From the NCBI GenBank assembly GCA_943370175.1, contig CALRPU020000002.1, positions 62,001-126,000 on the forward strand: 64,000 nt of DNA. Reading direction: 5' to 3'. The notes below the pieces were generated by a model, which was given only the letters and a program-made list of their open reading frames with translations, was not told the DNA's origin and searched no databases. This document shows positions 19,140 through 27,612 of the stretch, piece by piece. The position numbers were made by a program, and so were the translations under genes. Within the stretch, counting starts at the first letter, position 1; each line of letters begins with the position of its first letter. This DNA is from Ideonella_A intermedia_A. GTDB lineage: Bacteria > Pseudomonadota > Gammaproteobacteria > Burkholderiales > Burkholderiaceae_C.

Positions 19140-19441
19140 TCACGCTCGGGCATTACCTGTCTCTCGGGGCCATTTTGTTCGCCCTGTCGGTGATCGGGAT
19201 CTTTCTCAACCGCAAGAACTTGATCGTGCTGCTCATGGCGATCGAGCTGATGCTGCTGGCCGTCAACCTGAATTTCGTGGCGTTCTCGCACTACCTGGGC
19301 GACATGGCAGGTCAGGTGTTCGTGTTCTTCATCCTCACCGTGGCCGCGGCGGAGTCCGCCATCGGCCTGGCCATCCTGGTGGTGCTCTTCCGCAACCGGG
19401 CGTCGATCAACGTCGACGAGATGGACACGCTCAAGGGCTGA
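19136..19441 (+). CDS. nuoK: NADH-quinone oxidoreductase subunit K
   Basis: NuoK is the small MrpC-like membrane subunit. The 101-residue product has three spans and two conserved acidic residues in the membrane (in LLMAIELMLLAVNLN and AAAESAIGLAILV) that are needed for proton translocation in the family. It ends in NVDEMDTLKG. It is coupled to nuoJ and lies 67 bases before nuoL. Confidence 0.97.
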   Translation: MITLGHYLSLGAILFALSVIGIFLNRKNLIVLLMAIELMLLAVNLNFVAFSHYLGDMAGQVFVFFILTVAAAESAIGLAILVVLFRNRASINVDEMDTLKG

Positions 19442-19508
19442 GCCCGCGCATCAAACGCTCGCCGCATCACCCCGCCGACCCCGCTGCTCACACGATTTTT
19501 TCGCGCCC

Positions 19509-21551
19509 ATGGCCACAGAACTTTCTCAGAACATGCTGCTGGCGGTGCCGCTCGCACCGCTGGTGGGCGCCATCTTGTCCGGTCTGGCTGGCAAGTGGGT
19601 GGGGCGTCGCGGCGCTCATGTCTTCACCATCCTGGGCGTTCTTGTCGCCTTCATCATCTCGGCGATGACCTTGAAGTCCGTGGCCCTGGACGGGGCCCGG
19701 TTCAACGCCACCGTCTATGAATGGATGGTGCTGGGTGGTCTGAAGATGGAGGTCGGCTTCCTCATCGACGGCCTTTCCGCGATGATGATGTGCGTGGTGA
19801 CCTTCGTCTCGTTGATGGTGCACATCTACACCATCGGCTACATGGAGGAAGACGCGGGCTATCAGCGGTTCTTCAGCTACATCTCGCTGTTCACCTTCAG
19901 CATGTTGATGCTGGTGATGAGCAACAACATGCTGCAGCTGTTCTTTGGCTGGGAGGCGGTGGGCCTGGTCAGCTACCTGTTGATCGGCTTCTGGTACACC
20001 AAGCCCACGGCCATCTTCGCCAACATGAAGGCCTTCCTGGTGAACCGCGTGGGCGACTTTGGCTTCATTCTCGGCATCGGCCTGATCGTGGCCTATGGCG
20101 GCACGCTGAATTACACCGAGGCCTTCGCCAAGGCGCCCGAGCTCGCCAAGCTTGGTTTTCCGGGCACCGACTGGATGCTGATCACGGTCATCTGCATCTG
20201 CTTGTTCATCGGCGCCATGGGCAAAAGCGCGCAGTTCCCCTTGCACGTGTGGCTGCCGGATTCGATGGAAGGTCCTACGCCGATCTCTGCGCTGATCCAC
20301 GCCGCCACGATGGTGACGGCGGGCATCTTCATGGTCGCGCGCATGTCGCCGTTGTTCGAGTTGTCGGACACCGCTTTGAGTTTCATCCTGGTGATCGGCT
20401 CCATCACGGCCCTGTTCATGGGTTTCATGGGGATCATTCAGAACGACATCAAGCGCGTCGTGGCCTATTCGACGCTGTCGCAACTCGGCTACATGACGGT
20501 GGCGCTCGGTGTGTCGGCCTATTCGGTGGCCGTGTTTCACCTGATGACGCACGCCTTCTTCAAGGCGCTGCTGTTCCTTGCGGCAGGCTCCGTGATCATT
20601 GGCATGCACCACGATCAGGACATCCGCAACATGGGCGGCCTGCGCAAGTACATGCCGATCACGTGGATCACCTCGCTGCTCGGCTCGCTGGCCTTGATCG
20701 GCACGCCGCTGTTCTCGGGCTTCTACTCCAAGGACAGCATCATCGAGGCTGTTCATGCGAGCCACCTGCCGGGATCGGGCTTTGCGAACTTCGCCGTCCT
20801 GGCCGGCGTGTTTGTCACGGCGTTCTATTCGTTCCGCATGTACTTCCTGGTGTTTCACGGCAAGGAGAATTTCCGCCACAAGCCGTTTCCCGGGGAACAC
20901 GACCACCACGACGACCATCACGACGATCACCATGGGGCGCATGAGCCGCATGAGCCGCATGAGTCGCCCTGGGTGGTGACAGCACCGCTGGTGCTGCTCG
21001 CCATTCCGTCGGTCGTGATCGGCTACTTGTCGATCAAGGCCATGCTGTACGGCGACTTCCTGAAGGACGCGATCTTCATCGACGCGGCCAAGCACCCGGC
21101 CATGGCCGAGCTGGCCGAGGGCTTCCACGGCGCACTTGGGATGGCGGTGCACGGGCTCACCACGGCGCCGTTCTGGCTGGCGTTGGCAGGCGTGGTCACC
21201 GCCTATGTGTTCTACATGGTCAAACCCGAAATTCCAGCGGCGATCAAGGCGCGCACGGGCCCTTTGAACCGCGTCCTCGAGAACAAGTACTACCTCGACG
21301 CCTTCAATGAAAAGGTGCTGGCGGCCGGCGCGCGGCTGATCGGCACGGGCCTTTGGAAGGGCGGCGATGTGGCCCTGATCGACGGCGCAATGGTGAACGG
21401 GTCGGCGCGTGGCGTGGGCGGCATCGCGGTGCTGGTTCGTGCGGTGCAGACCGGCTACCTGTTCTGGTATGCGCTGGTGATGATTCTGGGGGTCATCGGT
21501 CTGATGACCTGGCAGTTGTGGCCCTACCTGGGCAGCTTGATGGGGCGTTGA
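19509..21551 (+). CDS. nuoL: NADH-quinone oxidoreductase subunit L
   Basis: NuoL is the distal antiporter-like proton-pumping subunit. The 680-residue product has the full set of membrane spans with FFGWEAVGLVSYLLIGFW, LHVWLPDSMEGPTPISALIHAATMV (shown in part), and the long C-terminal lateral-helix region. A loop at about residues 464-486 is rich in His, Asp and Glu (HDHHDDHHDDHHGAHEPHEPHE), sitting just before a span. This insert is absent from enterobacterial NuoL but seems familiar from betaproteobacteria. Confidence 0.97.
   Translation: MATELSQNMLLAVPLAPLVGAILSGLAGKWVGRRGAHVFTILGVLVAFIISAMTLKSVALDGARFNATVYEWMVLGGLKMEVGFLIDGLSAMMMCVVTFVSLMVHIYTIGYMEEDAGYQRFFSYISLFTFSMLMLVMSNNMLQLFFGWEAVGLVSYLLIGFWYTKPTAIFANMKAFLVNRVGDFGFILGIGLIVAYGGTLNYTEAFAKAPELAKLGFPGTDWMLITVICICLFIGAMGKSAQFPLHVWLPDSMEGPTPISALIHAATMVTAGIFMVARMSPLFELSDTALSFILVIGSITALFMGFMGIIQNDIKRVVAYSTLSQLGYMTVALGVSAYSVAVFHLMTHAFFKALLFLAAGSVIIGMHHDQDIRNMGGLRKYMPITWITSLLGSLALIGTPLFSGFYSKDSIIEAVHASHLPGSGFANFAVLAGVFVTAFYSFRMYFLVFHGKENFRHKPFPGEHDHHDDHHDDHHGAHEPHEPHESPWVVTAPLVLLAIPSVVIGYLSIKAMLYGDFLKDAIFIDAAKHPAMAELAEGFHGALGMAVHGLTTAPFWLALAGVVTAYVFYMVKPEIPAAIKARTGPLNRVLENKYYLDAFNEKVLAAGARLIGTGLWKGGDVALIDGAMVNGSARGVGGIAVLVRAVQTGYLFWYALVMILGVIGLMTWQLWPYLGSLMGR
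20899..20965 (+). repeat. His/Asp-rich loop and 9-bp tandem repeats inside nuoL
   Basis: The coding sequence for the NuoL loop has three near-copies of a CACGACGAC-type unit and then GCGCATGAG-CCGCATGAG-CCGCATGAG, a nine-base tandem repeat coding for HEP/PHE units. Such repeats can change in number by slippage without changing frame. Confidence 0.7.
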
Positions 21552-21597
21552 GCCCACGCGCCACTTCGCATTCCATCGAGCCACGGAGAACTAGAAA

Positions 21598-23073
21598 ATG
21601 GGTTTGTTGAGCCTCGCCATCTGGCTGCCAATCGTCTCGGGCTGCGTCCTGCTCGCCCTGGGTCGTGACGAGCAGGCCAACGCGGTGCGCTGGATCGCGC
21701 TGGTCGCCGCTTTGGCGAGCTTTCTTGTCACCATCCCGCTGATCACCGGCTTCGATGTCAGCACGGCCGCCATGCAGTTCCAGGAGAACCTGGCCTGGAT
21801 CGAGCGGTTCAACGTCCGCTATCGCCTGGGGGTGGACGGCATCTCGGTGTGGTTCGTGCTGCTCACGGCCTTCATCACCGTGATCGTCGTGATCGCCGCC
21901 TGGGAGGTGATCACCGACCGTGTGCACCAGTACATGGGGGCCTTCCTGATCCTCTCCGGCATCATGGTGGGCGTGTTCAGCGCCATCGACGGCCTGCTGT
22001 TCTACGTCTTTTTTGAAGCCACGCTGATCCCGATGTACATCATCATCGGCATCTGGGGTGGCCCGCGCCGGGTGTATGCGGCCTTCAAGTTCTTTCTTTA
22101 CACGCTGGCAGGCTCCTTGTTGATGCTGGTGGCGCTGGTCTACCTGTACTTCAAGTCGGGGGGCAGTTTCGACCTGCTGGCATGGCACAAGCTGCCGCTG
22201 CCGATGTCCGCGCAAGCCCTGCTGTTCTTTGCCTTCTTTGCGGCCTTCGCGGTCAAGGTGCCGATGTGGCCGGTTCACACCTGGCTGCCCGATGCCCACG
22301 TGGAGGCGCCGACCGGCGGCTCGGTCGTGCTGGCGGCCATCATGTTGAAGCTCGGCGCTTACGGCTTCCTGCGCTTCTCCATGCCCATCGCGCCGGACGC
22401 GGCCCGGGAATATGCCTGGCTGATCATTGCGCTGTCTTTGATCGCGGTCATCTACATCGGCCTGGTGGCGCTGGTGCAGCAAGACATGAAGAAGCTGGTG
22501 GCCTATTCGTCGATCGCGCACATGGGTTTCGTCACGCTGGGTTTTTTCCTGTTCAACGAACTGGGCGTGTCGGGCGGCATCGTCCAGATGATCTCGCACG
22601 GCCTTGTGTCGGGCGCCATGTTCTTGTGCATCGGCGTGCTTTATGACCGCGTGCACTCGCGGGAGATTGCCAGCTATGGCGGCGTGGTCAACACCATGCC
22701 CACCTTCGCCGCCTTCGCTGTGTTCTTCGCGATGGCGAATTGCGGGCTGCCCGGCACCGCGGGCTTCGTGGGGGAATGGATGGTCATCCTCGGCGCGGTG
22801 AAGGTGAACTTCTGGCTGGGGGCCTTGGCGGCCACCGCCTTGATCTTTGGCGCTGCCTACACGCTTTGGATGGTCAAGCGCGTGTACTTCGGCGACATCG
22901 CCAACGACGACGTGCGGGCCTTGAAAGACATCAATGCGCGCGAGACGCTGATGCTGACCGTGCTGGCCGTGGCCGTGCTGTGGATGGGTGTTGCGCCCAA
23001 GCCTTTCACGGACACCATGCACGTGTCGGTCACCGAGCTGCTGAAGCACCTGGCGGTGTCCAAGCTGAACTGA
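21598..23073 (+). CDS. nuoM: NADH-quinone oxidoreductase subunit M
   Basis: NuoM is the second antiporter-like proton-pumping subunit. The 491-residue product has about 14 spans and the signature WPVHTWLPDAHVEAPTGGSV, with the key Glu in FYVFFEATLIPMYIIIGIWG. It is normal in length. It follows nuoL by 46 bases and precedes nuoN by 18. Confidence 0.97.
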   Translation: MGLLSLAIWLPIVSGCVLLALGRDEQANAVRWIALVAALASFLVTIPLITGFDVSTAAMQFQENLAWIERFNVRYRLGVDGISVWFVLLTAFITVIVVIAAWEVITDRVHQYMGAFLILSGIMVGVFSAIDGLLFYVFFEATLIPMYIIIGIWGGPRRVYAAFKFFLYTLAGSLLMLVALVYLYFKSGGSFDLLAWHKLPLPMSAQALLFFAFFAAFAVKVPMWPVHTWLPDAHVEAPTGGSVVLAAIMLKLGAYGFLRFSMPIAPDAAREYAWLIIALSLIAVIYIGLVALVQQDMKKLVAYSSIAHMGFVTLGFFLFNELGVSGGIVQMISHGLVSGAMFLCIGVLYDRVHSREIASYGGVVNTMPTFAAFAVFFAMANCGLPGTAGFVGEWMVILGAVKVNFWLGALAATALIFGAAYTLWMVKRVYFGDIANDDVRALKDINARETLMLTVLAVAVLWMGVAPKPFTDTMHVSVTELLKHLAVSKLN

Positions 23074-23091
23074 CGCCGGGTCACCACACCA

Positions 23092-24573
23092 ATGAACAAC
23101 ATGAACTGGCTGGCCATTGCGCCTGAGATCGTCCTGCTGGCGCTGACCTGTGTGGTTGCGCTCGTCGACCTGTGGGACACCCACCCTCAGCGCCGCACCA
23201 CCTATTTGCTGACCCAGGCAAGCATCGCGGTGGTGGGCGTCATGCACCTGATGGCCTTCGACCGTGGTGACACGGTCTACGCGATGCAGCGCATGGTGGT
23301 CGCCGACCCGATGGGTCACCTGCTGGGCTTCTTTGCCGCGGTGGCGACGATGGTCACGCTGGCCTATGCCCGACCGTACGCCTTGTCGCGCGACATGCTC
23401 AAGGGCGAACTTTTCACACTGAGCCTGTTCACGCTGCTGGGCATCTTCGTGATGCTGTCGGCGAACAACTTCCTGGTGGTCTACCTCGGCCTGGAGTTGA
23501 TGAGCCTGTCGCTGTACGCATTGACCGCGTTGCGGCGCGATCACCCGCCGGCCACCGAGGCCGCCATGAAGTATTTCGTGCTGGGTGCGCTGGCCAGTGG
23601 CTTCTTGCTGTACGGCTTGTCAATGATGTACGGTGCCACCGGATCACTGGAAGTGGGCGAGGTCTTCAAGGCCATCGGCACCGGTCAGATCAACAAGGCG
23701 GTGCTCGTGTTCGGCACGGTGTTCGTGGTGGCCGGCCTGGCTTTCAAGCTGGGCGCGGTGCCCTTCCACATGTGGGTGCCAGACGTCTACCAGGGGGCGC
23801 CCACGGCGGTCACCCTGCTGATTGGCGGCGCACCGAAGTTGGCGGCGTTCGCCATCACCATGCGCTTGCTGGTGGACGGCATGCTCGGCCTGGCTGTGGA
23901 CTGGCAGCAGATGCTGATCGTGCTGTCAGTCGGCTCGATGGTGGTGGGCAACCTCGCGGCCATCGCGCAGACCAATCTCAAGCGCATGCTGGCCTACTCC
24001 ACCATCGCGCAAATGGGCTTCATGCTGCTGGGCCTGTGCTCTGGTGTGGTGAACGGCAACACGCTGTCGGCCGCCAACGCCTACAGCTCGTCGATGTTCT
24101 ATGTGGTCACCTATGTGCTGACCACACTGGGCACCTTCGGCATGGTCATCGCGCTGTCGCGCGAGGGCTTCGAGGCCGAGCACATCGACGACTTCAGGGG
24201 CCTGCTCAAACGCAGTCCCTGGCACGCGGCCATCATGGGTTTGTTCATGTTTTCACTGGCAGGCATCCCGCCCACCGTGGGCTTCTACGCGAAGTTGAGC
24301 GTGCTGCAAGCGCTGGTGTCCACCAACGTGCCGGGCCTGATCACCTTGGCCGTGGTCGCGGTGGTGCTGTCCCTGGTCGGTGCGTTCTACTACCTGCGCC
24401 TCGTCAAGGTGATGTGTTTTGACGAGCCGGTCGACACCGCCCCGCTGGTCGCCTCCGGCGAGGTCAAGGTGCTGTTGTCCGCCAACGGTTTGGCGGTGAT
24501 CGTGTTTGGCCTGCTGCCTGGCGGCATCATGGCGCTGTGCGCTCAGGCCATCGTCAAGGCCCTGGGCACTTGA
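23092..24573 (+). CDS. nuoN: NADH-quinone oxidoreductase subunit N
   Basis: NuoN is the third antiporter-like subunit. The 493-residue product has the family phrases YLGLELMSLSLYAL, PFHMWVPDVYQGAPT and SLAGIPPTVGFYAKL. Starts at ATG 23092 and ATG 23101 (MNWLAIAPEI) are both possible; I keep the first. It is the last complex I gene, and its stop overlaps the likely TTG start of the NUDIX gene. Confidence 0.97.
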   Translation: MNNMNWLAIAPEIVLLALTCVVALVDLWDTHPQRRTTYLLTQASIAVVGVMHLMAFDRGDTVYAMQRMVVADPMGHLLGFFAAVATMVTLAYARPYALSRDMLKGELFTLSLFTLLGIFVMLSANNFLVVYLGLELMSLSLYALTALRRDHPPATEAAMKYFVLGALASGFLLYGLSMMYGATGSLEVGEVFKAIGTGQINKAVLVFGTVFVVAGLAFKLGAVPFHMWVPDVYQGAPTAVTLLIGGAPKLAAFAITMRLLVDGMLGLAVDWQQMLIVLSVGSMVVGNLAAIAQTNLKRMLAYSTIAQMGFMLLGLCSGVVNGNTLSAANAYSSSMFYVVTYVLTTLGTFGMVIALSREGFEAEHIDDFRGLLKRSPWHAAIMGLFMFSLAGIPPTVGFYAKLSVLQALVSTNVPGLITLAVVAVVLSLVGAFYYLRLVKVMCFDEPVDTAPLVASGEVKVLLSANGLAVIVFGLLPGGIMALCAQAIVKALGT

Positions 24574-25169
24574 GCGAGTCCTCCCCCGCCGCGGGCGAAC
24601 ATGCCCACCTCGTCGAGTCGCGGCTGAACTCGACGCAGGTCTACCGGGGCCATTTCCTGGACGTGCGCCGCGATCAGGTGCTGCTGCCCGATGGCGGCCA
24701 CGCCCATCGCGAGTACATCGTGCATCCCGGCGCCGTGATGGTGGTGCCGATCCTCGACGATGGCCGATTGGTGGTGGAGCGCCAGTTCCGTTACCCGGTG
24801 GGGCGGGTGATGCTTGAGTTTCCCGCGGGCAAGCTCGATGCCGGTGAGGCACCCTTGCACTGCGCTGTGCGCGAATTGGCCGAAGAGACCGGTTACCGCG
24901 CCCGAGAATGGGCGCGCGCCGGAATCCTGCACAACGCCATCGCCTATTCGACCGAGGGCATCGAAGTGTGGTTTGCCCGCGGCCTGACGCTCGGCACACG
25001 GCGCCTGGACGCCGGCGAGTTTCTGGACGTTTCGACGGCGCCCCTGGACGAACTCGAGCGGGCGTCCTGCGACGGCAGCCTGACCGATGCGAAAACCCTC
25101 ATTGGCTTGCTGTGGTTGCGCCAATGGCACGCGGGCCAGTTGGCATTGACGTGGCAGGCTGCGACGTGA
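24570..25169 (+). CDS. NUDIX hydrolase, ADP-ribose pyrophosphatase-like
   Basis: The product of about 199 residues has a complete Nudix box, G-x5-E-x7-REL-x-EE-x-G (GKLDAGE...REIAEETGY type). Upstream of it is QVYRGHFLDVRRDQVLLPDG, as in ADP-ribose pyrophosphatases. It would hydrolyse a nucleoside diphosphate linked to another group, probably ADP-ribose. No ATG is near the family start. TTG 24570 overlaps the nuoN stop (TTGA) and is preferred; GTG 24537 is an alternative. Being the 15th gene after nuoA suggests cotranscription with complex I, a placement that fits NAD(H) turnover but proves nothing. Confidence 0.9.
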   Translation: MSESSPAAGEHAHLVESRLNSTQVYRGHFLDVRRDQVLLPDGGHAHREYIVHPGAVMVVPILDDGRLVVERQFRYPVGRVMLEFPAGKLDAGEAPLHCAVRELAEETGYRAREWARAGILHNAIAYSTEGIEVWFARGLTLGTRRLDAGEFLDVSTAPLDELERASCDGSLTDAKTLIGLLWLRQWHAGQLALTWQAAT

Positions 25170-25193
25170 GGATCGCGCGGCAATAATCGAGGC

Positions 25194-25661
25194 ATGAAGG
25201 TCCTCGATCTCCGCTGCCACCAAGATCATCGGTTCGAAGGCTGGTTCGGGTCTGAAGACGACTACCAGAGCCAGCGTGCGCGGGGCTTGGTTCAGTGCCC
25301 GGTGTGCTCTGACCATCAGATCGACCGGCTGCCGTCGGCGCCGCGGCTCAATGTGTCGGGTGCCGCCGCCCCGGCTGAGCCATCCCGCGCGCCGGTCCGC
25401 ACGGTGGCGAACCCCGTCAGCAAAGACCCCGCGCTGGCGCTCCAGGCCGCCTTCCTGCAAGCGGTGCGCCATGTGATCGACAACACCGTGGACGTTGGTG
25501 ACCGCTTCGCCGAAGAGGCGCGCCGCATTCACTACGGCGAAGCCGAGGAGCGGGCCATCCGCGGTCAGGCTTCTCCCAAGGAGGCGCAGGCTCTGCGCGA
25601 CGAGGGCATCGAGGTCGTCCCTTTGCCGATGCCAGTGGTGGCGAAGGACCGGCTGCAGTAG
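25194..25661 (+). CDS. DUF1178 family protein
   Basis: This 155-residue cytosolic protein starts MKVLDLRCHQDHRFEGWFGS and has CPVCSDHQIDRLPSAP, so it carries Cys and His residues near the N-terminus that could bind a metal. The later part has AEEARRIHYGEAEERAIRGQ and ends in VEVVPLP-like residues. These are the features of the DUF1178 family, whose function is unknown. It follows the NUDIX gene by 24 bases and converges with an oxidase gene. Confidence 0.9.
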   Translation: MKVLDLRCHQDHRFEGWFGSEDDYQSQRARGLVQCPVCSDHQIDRLPSAPRLNVSGAAAPAEPSRAPVRTVANPVSKDPALALQAAFLQAVRHVIDNTVDVGDRFAEEARRIHYGEAEERAIRGQASPKEAQALRDEGIEVVPLPMPVVAKDRLQ

Positions 25662-25698
25662 CCGGGACGCGCGCGCTTGAACGTGTGTCTGGCGTGCA

Positions 25699-27111
25699 TC
25701 ACCCGGCGCTCAGCACGCGACCAGGGTTCAGCAAACCATGCGGGTCCAGTGCCTGTTTGATGGCGGTCATCCGCCCGAGCGCCACGGCGGACTTGTAGTG
25801 CACCAGCGTGTCTCGCTTCAGCAAGCCGATGCCATGTTCGGCGGAAATGGAGCCACCGTGCGCGGCCACCGCGTCGTAGACGATGGTGTTGATCGCCGAC
25901 TCGTGGCGGCCCAGGAAGTCGGCCGCCCCGCTGCCGGTGGGGGCTTGCACGTTGTAGTGCAGGTTGCCGTCGCCCAGGTGGCCGAAATTGACCAGCGATG
26001 CCCCCGGAAAGGCCGCCTGCAACGCGGCATCGGTGCGGGCCACGAAGGCCGGAATGCTCGACACCGGCAATGAAATGTCGTGTTTGACGTTGAGCCCTTC
26101 CTCGGCCTGGGCCAGCGGGATGGCTTCCCGCAGGTGCCACATGCCGCGCGACTGCTCCAGGCTGGTCGCGACGGCCGCGTCGGTGATCTCGCCCGCGTCA
26201 AGCGCCTGGGCGAGCAGCGCCTCGAAGCTGGACTGCGCGTGGTCTTCGCCTTCGGTGTCCGACTGCTCCATCAGCACCGTCCACGGCGCGGCAGGAAGCG
26301 GGTGCTGCAGGTGGTCGAAGTGTCGGCGAACCAGGCCCAGCGCGTGGCGACCCATCACCTCGAAGCCGGTCAGCGCCGGGCCCAGCCTTGCCTGGGCGCG
26401 CTGCAGCAGTGCCACCGCGGCGTCCAGCGTGTCGAGTGCGGCCCAGGCCGTGGTGACCGCGGCGGGAGCGGGAAACAGCTTGAGCGTCGCGGCAGTGATG
26501 ATGCCCAAGGTGCCTTCACTGCCGATGTACAGGTGACGCAGGTCGTAGCCAGTGTTGTCCTTGCGCAGGCCGCTCAGCCCTTGCCACACCTCGCCTTGGG
26601 GCGTCACCACTTCCAGGCCAAGGCACAGGTCGCGCGCGCTGCCGTACCGAAGCACCTGTGTACCGCCGGCGTTGGTTGCCAGGTTGCCGCCGATGGTGCA
26701 GCTGCCCTCAGCGGCCAGGCTGAGCGGAAACATCAGGCCCACCTGGGCGGCGTGGTCTTGCACCGACTGCAACACGCAGCCAGCCTCGACCGTCAAGGTC
26801 AGGTTGGCCGCATCGAGTGCGCGCACGCGGTTCATTCGGCCCATGGCAAGCAGCACCTGCTTGCCGCTGTCGTCCGGCGTTGACCCGCCGACCAGGCCCG
26901 TGTTGCCGCCCTGGGCAACGATGGCCGTTCCGTGCTGGGCGCAGGCCTGCACCACCAGAGCAACTTCCTGGGTGCTGGCCGGGCGCACAACGGCCAGCGC
27001 GCGGCCGCGAAATCGCTTGCGCCAGTCGAGTTCGTATGCAGACAAATCACCGTCGGTCAGCACATGGGTCGCGCCGACGGTTTGCCGCAAGGTGTCCAGC
27101 AGGGTGCTCAT
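25699..27111 (-). CDS. FAD-linked oxidase, GlcD/D-2-hydroxyacid dehydrogenase type
   Basis: The 470-residue product has an N-terminal PCMH-type FAD domain (GGNTGLVGGSTPDDSG, then EGSCTIGGNLATNAGG) and the C-terminal FAD-oxidase domain with SAEHGIGLLKRD and the closing LDPHGLLNPGRVL. These mark the glycolate oxidase GlcD, D-lactate and D-2-hydroxyglutarate dehydrogenase group. The substrate is a 2-hydroxyacid, but which one cannot be read. No glcE or glcF iron-sulfur partner lies next to it, so it may act alone. Confidence 0.88.
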   Translation of the reverse strand: MSTLLDTLRQTVGATHVLTDGDLSAYELDWRKRFRGRALAVVRPASTQEVALVVQACAQHGTAIVAQGGNTGLVGGSTPDDSGKQVLLAMGRMNRVRALDAANLTLTVEAGCVLQSVQDHAAQVGLMFPLSLAAEGSCTIGGNLATNAGGTQVLRYGSARDLCLGLEVVTPQGEVWQGLSGLRKDNTGYDLRHLYIGSEGTLGIITAATLKLFPAPAAVTTAWAALDTLDAAVALLQRAQARLGPALTGFEVMGRHALGLVRRHFDHLQHPLPAAPWTVLMEQSDTEGEDHAQSSFEALLAQALDAGEITDAAVATSLEQSRGMWHLREAIPLAQAEEGLNVKHDISLPVSSIPAFVARTDAALQAAFPGASLVNFGHLGDGNLHYNVQAPTGSGAADFLGRHESAINTIVYDAVAAHGGSISAEHGIGLLKRDTLVHYKSAVALGRMTAIKQALDPHGLLNPGRVLSAG

Positions 27112-27163
27112 GGGTCGGTGCGCCGCGCGGCGGTTGGGTGAAGCACGGGTCGGGCGGGCGTGG

Positions 27164-27592
27164 TCAGGCCTTCGCGTCGTCGGCGGCGGCGTCGCTCGGC
27201 TTGCGCAGGCGCCATCGCACCTGAAGCGCGCAGGCGGCGAAAAGCATCAAGCACAGCAGGACCTCGATCAATGCCAACTGGGCCGACAAGCCGCGGTCGC
27301 CGCTTGCGCGGATGACGCCCTCGATGAAATACAGCCACACGAGCAGGCTGACCCAGCGGTAGGTGTACATGCGGTGCTTGAGCAGGCCGGCCAAAGGCCA
27401 GGCCAGCGGCAGCACCTTCAACGCCAGGCTGCGGTTCCCGGTGGGGGCGAGCACCAGCTCCCAGGCCAGTCCCAGAACAATCAGGCCGATGAGGCTGATC
27501 ACCGCCACATTGCGTGACCATCGAACGACCGCGTCGGGTGCAGTGGCTGGAGCGCCCGGTGGCGCGTCTTGGGGGAGGGGAGAAACACTCAT
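27164..27592 (-). CDS. DUF2069 membrane protein
   Basis: A small inner-membrane protein of about 142 residues with four hydrophobic segments. It has the DUF2069 features KVLPLAWPLAGLLKHRMYTYRW and LLVWLYFIEGVIRA (quoted in part). The function of the family is unknown. ATG starts exist at 27604, 27601 and 27592; I prefer 27592, which leaves 20 bases to the divergent gene. The N-terminus before the first span is Pro/Ala-rich. Confidence 0.85.
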   Translation of the reverse strand: MSVSPLPQDAPPGAPATAPDAVVRWSRNVAVISLIGLIVLGLAWELVLAPTGNRSLALKVLPLAWPLAGLLKHRMYTYRWVSLLVWLYFIEGVIRASGDRGLSAQLALIEVLLCLMLFAACALQVRWRLRKPSDAAADDAKA

Positions 27593-27612
27593 CAATGGCA
27601 TCATAGCCAGCG

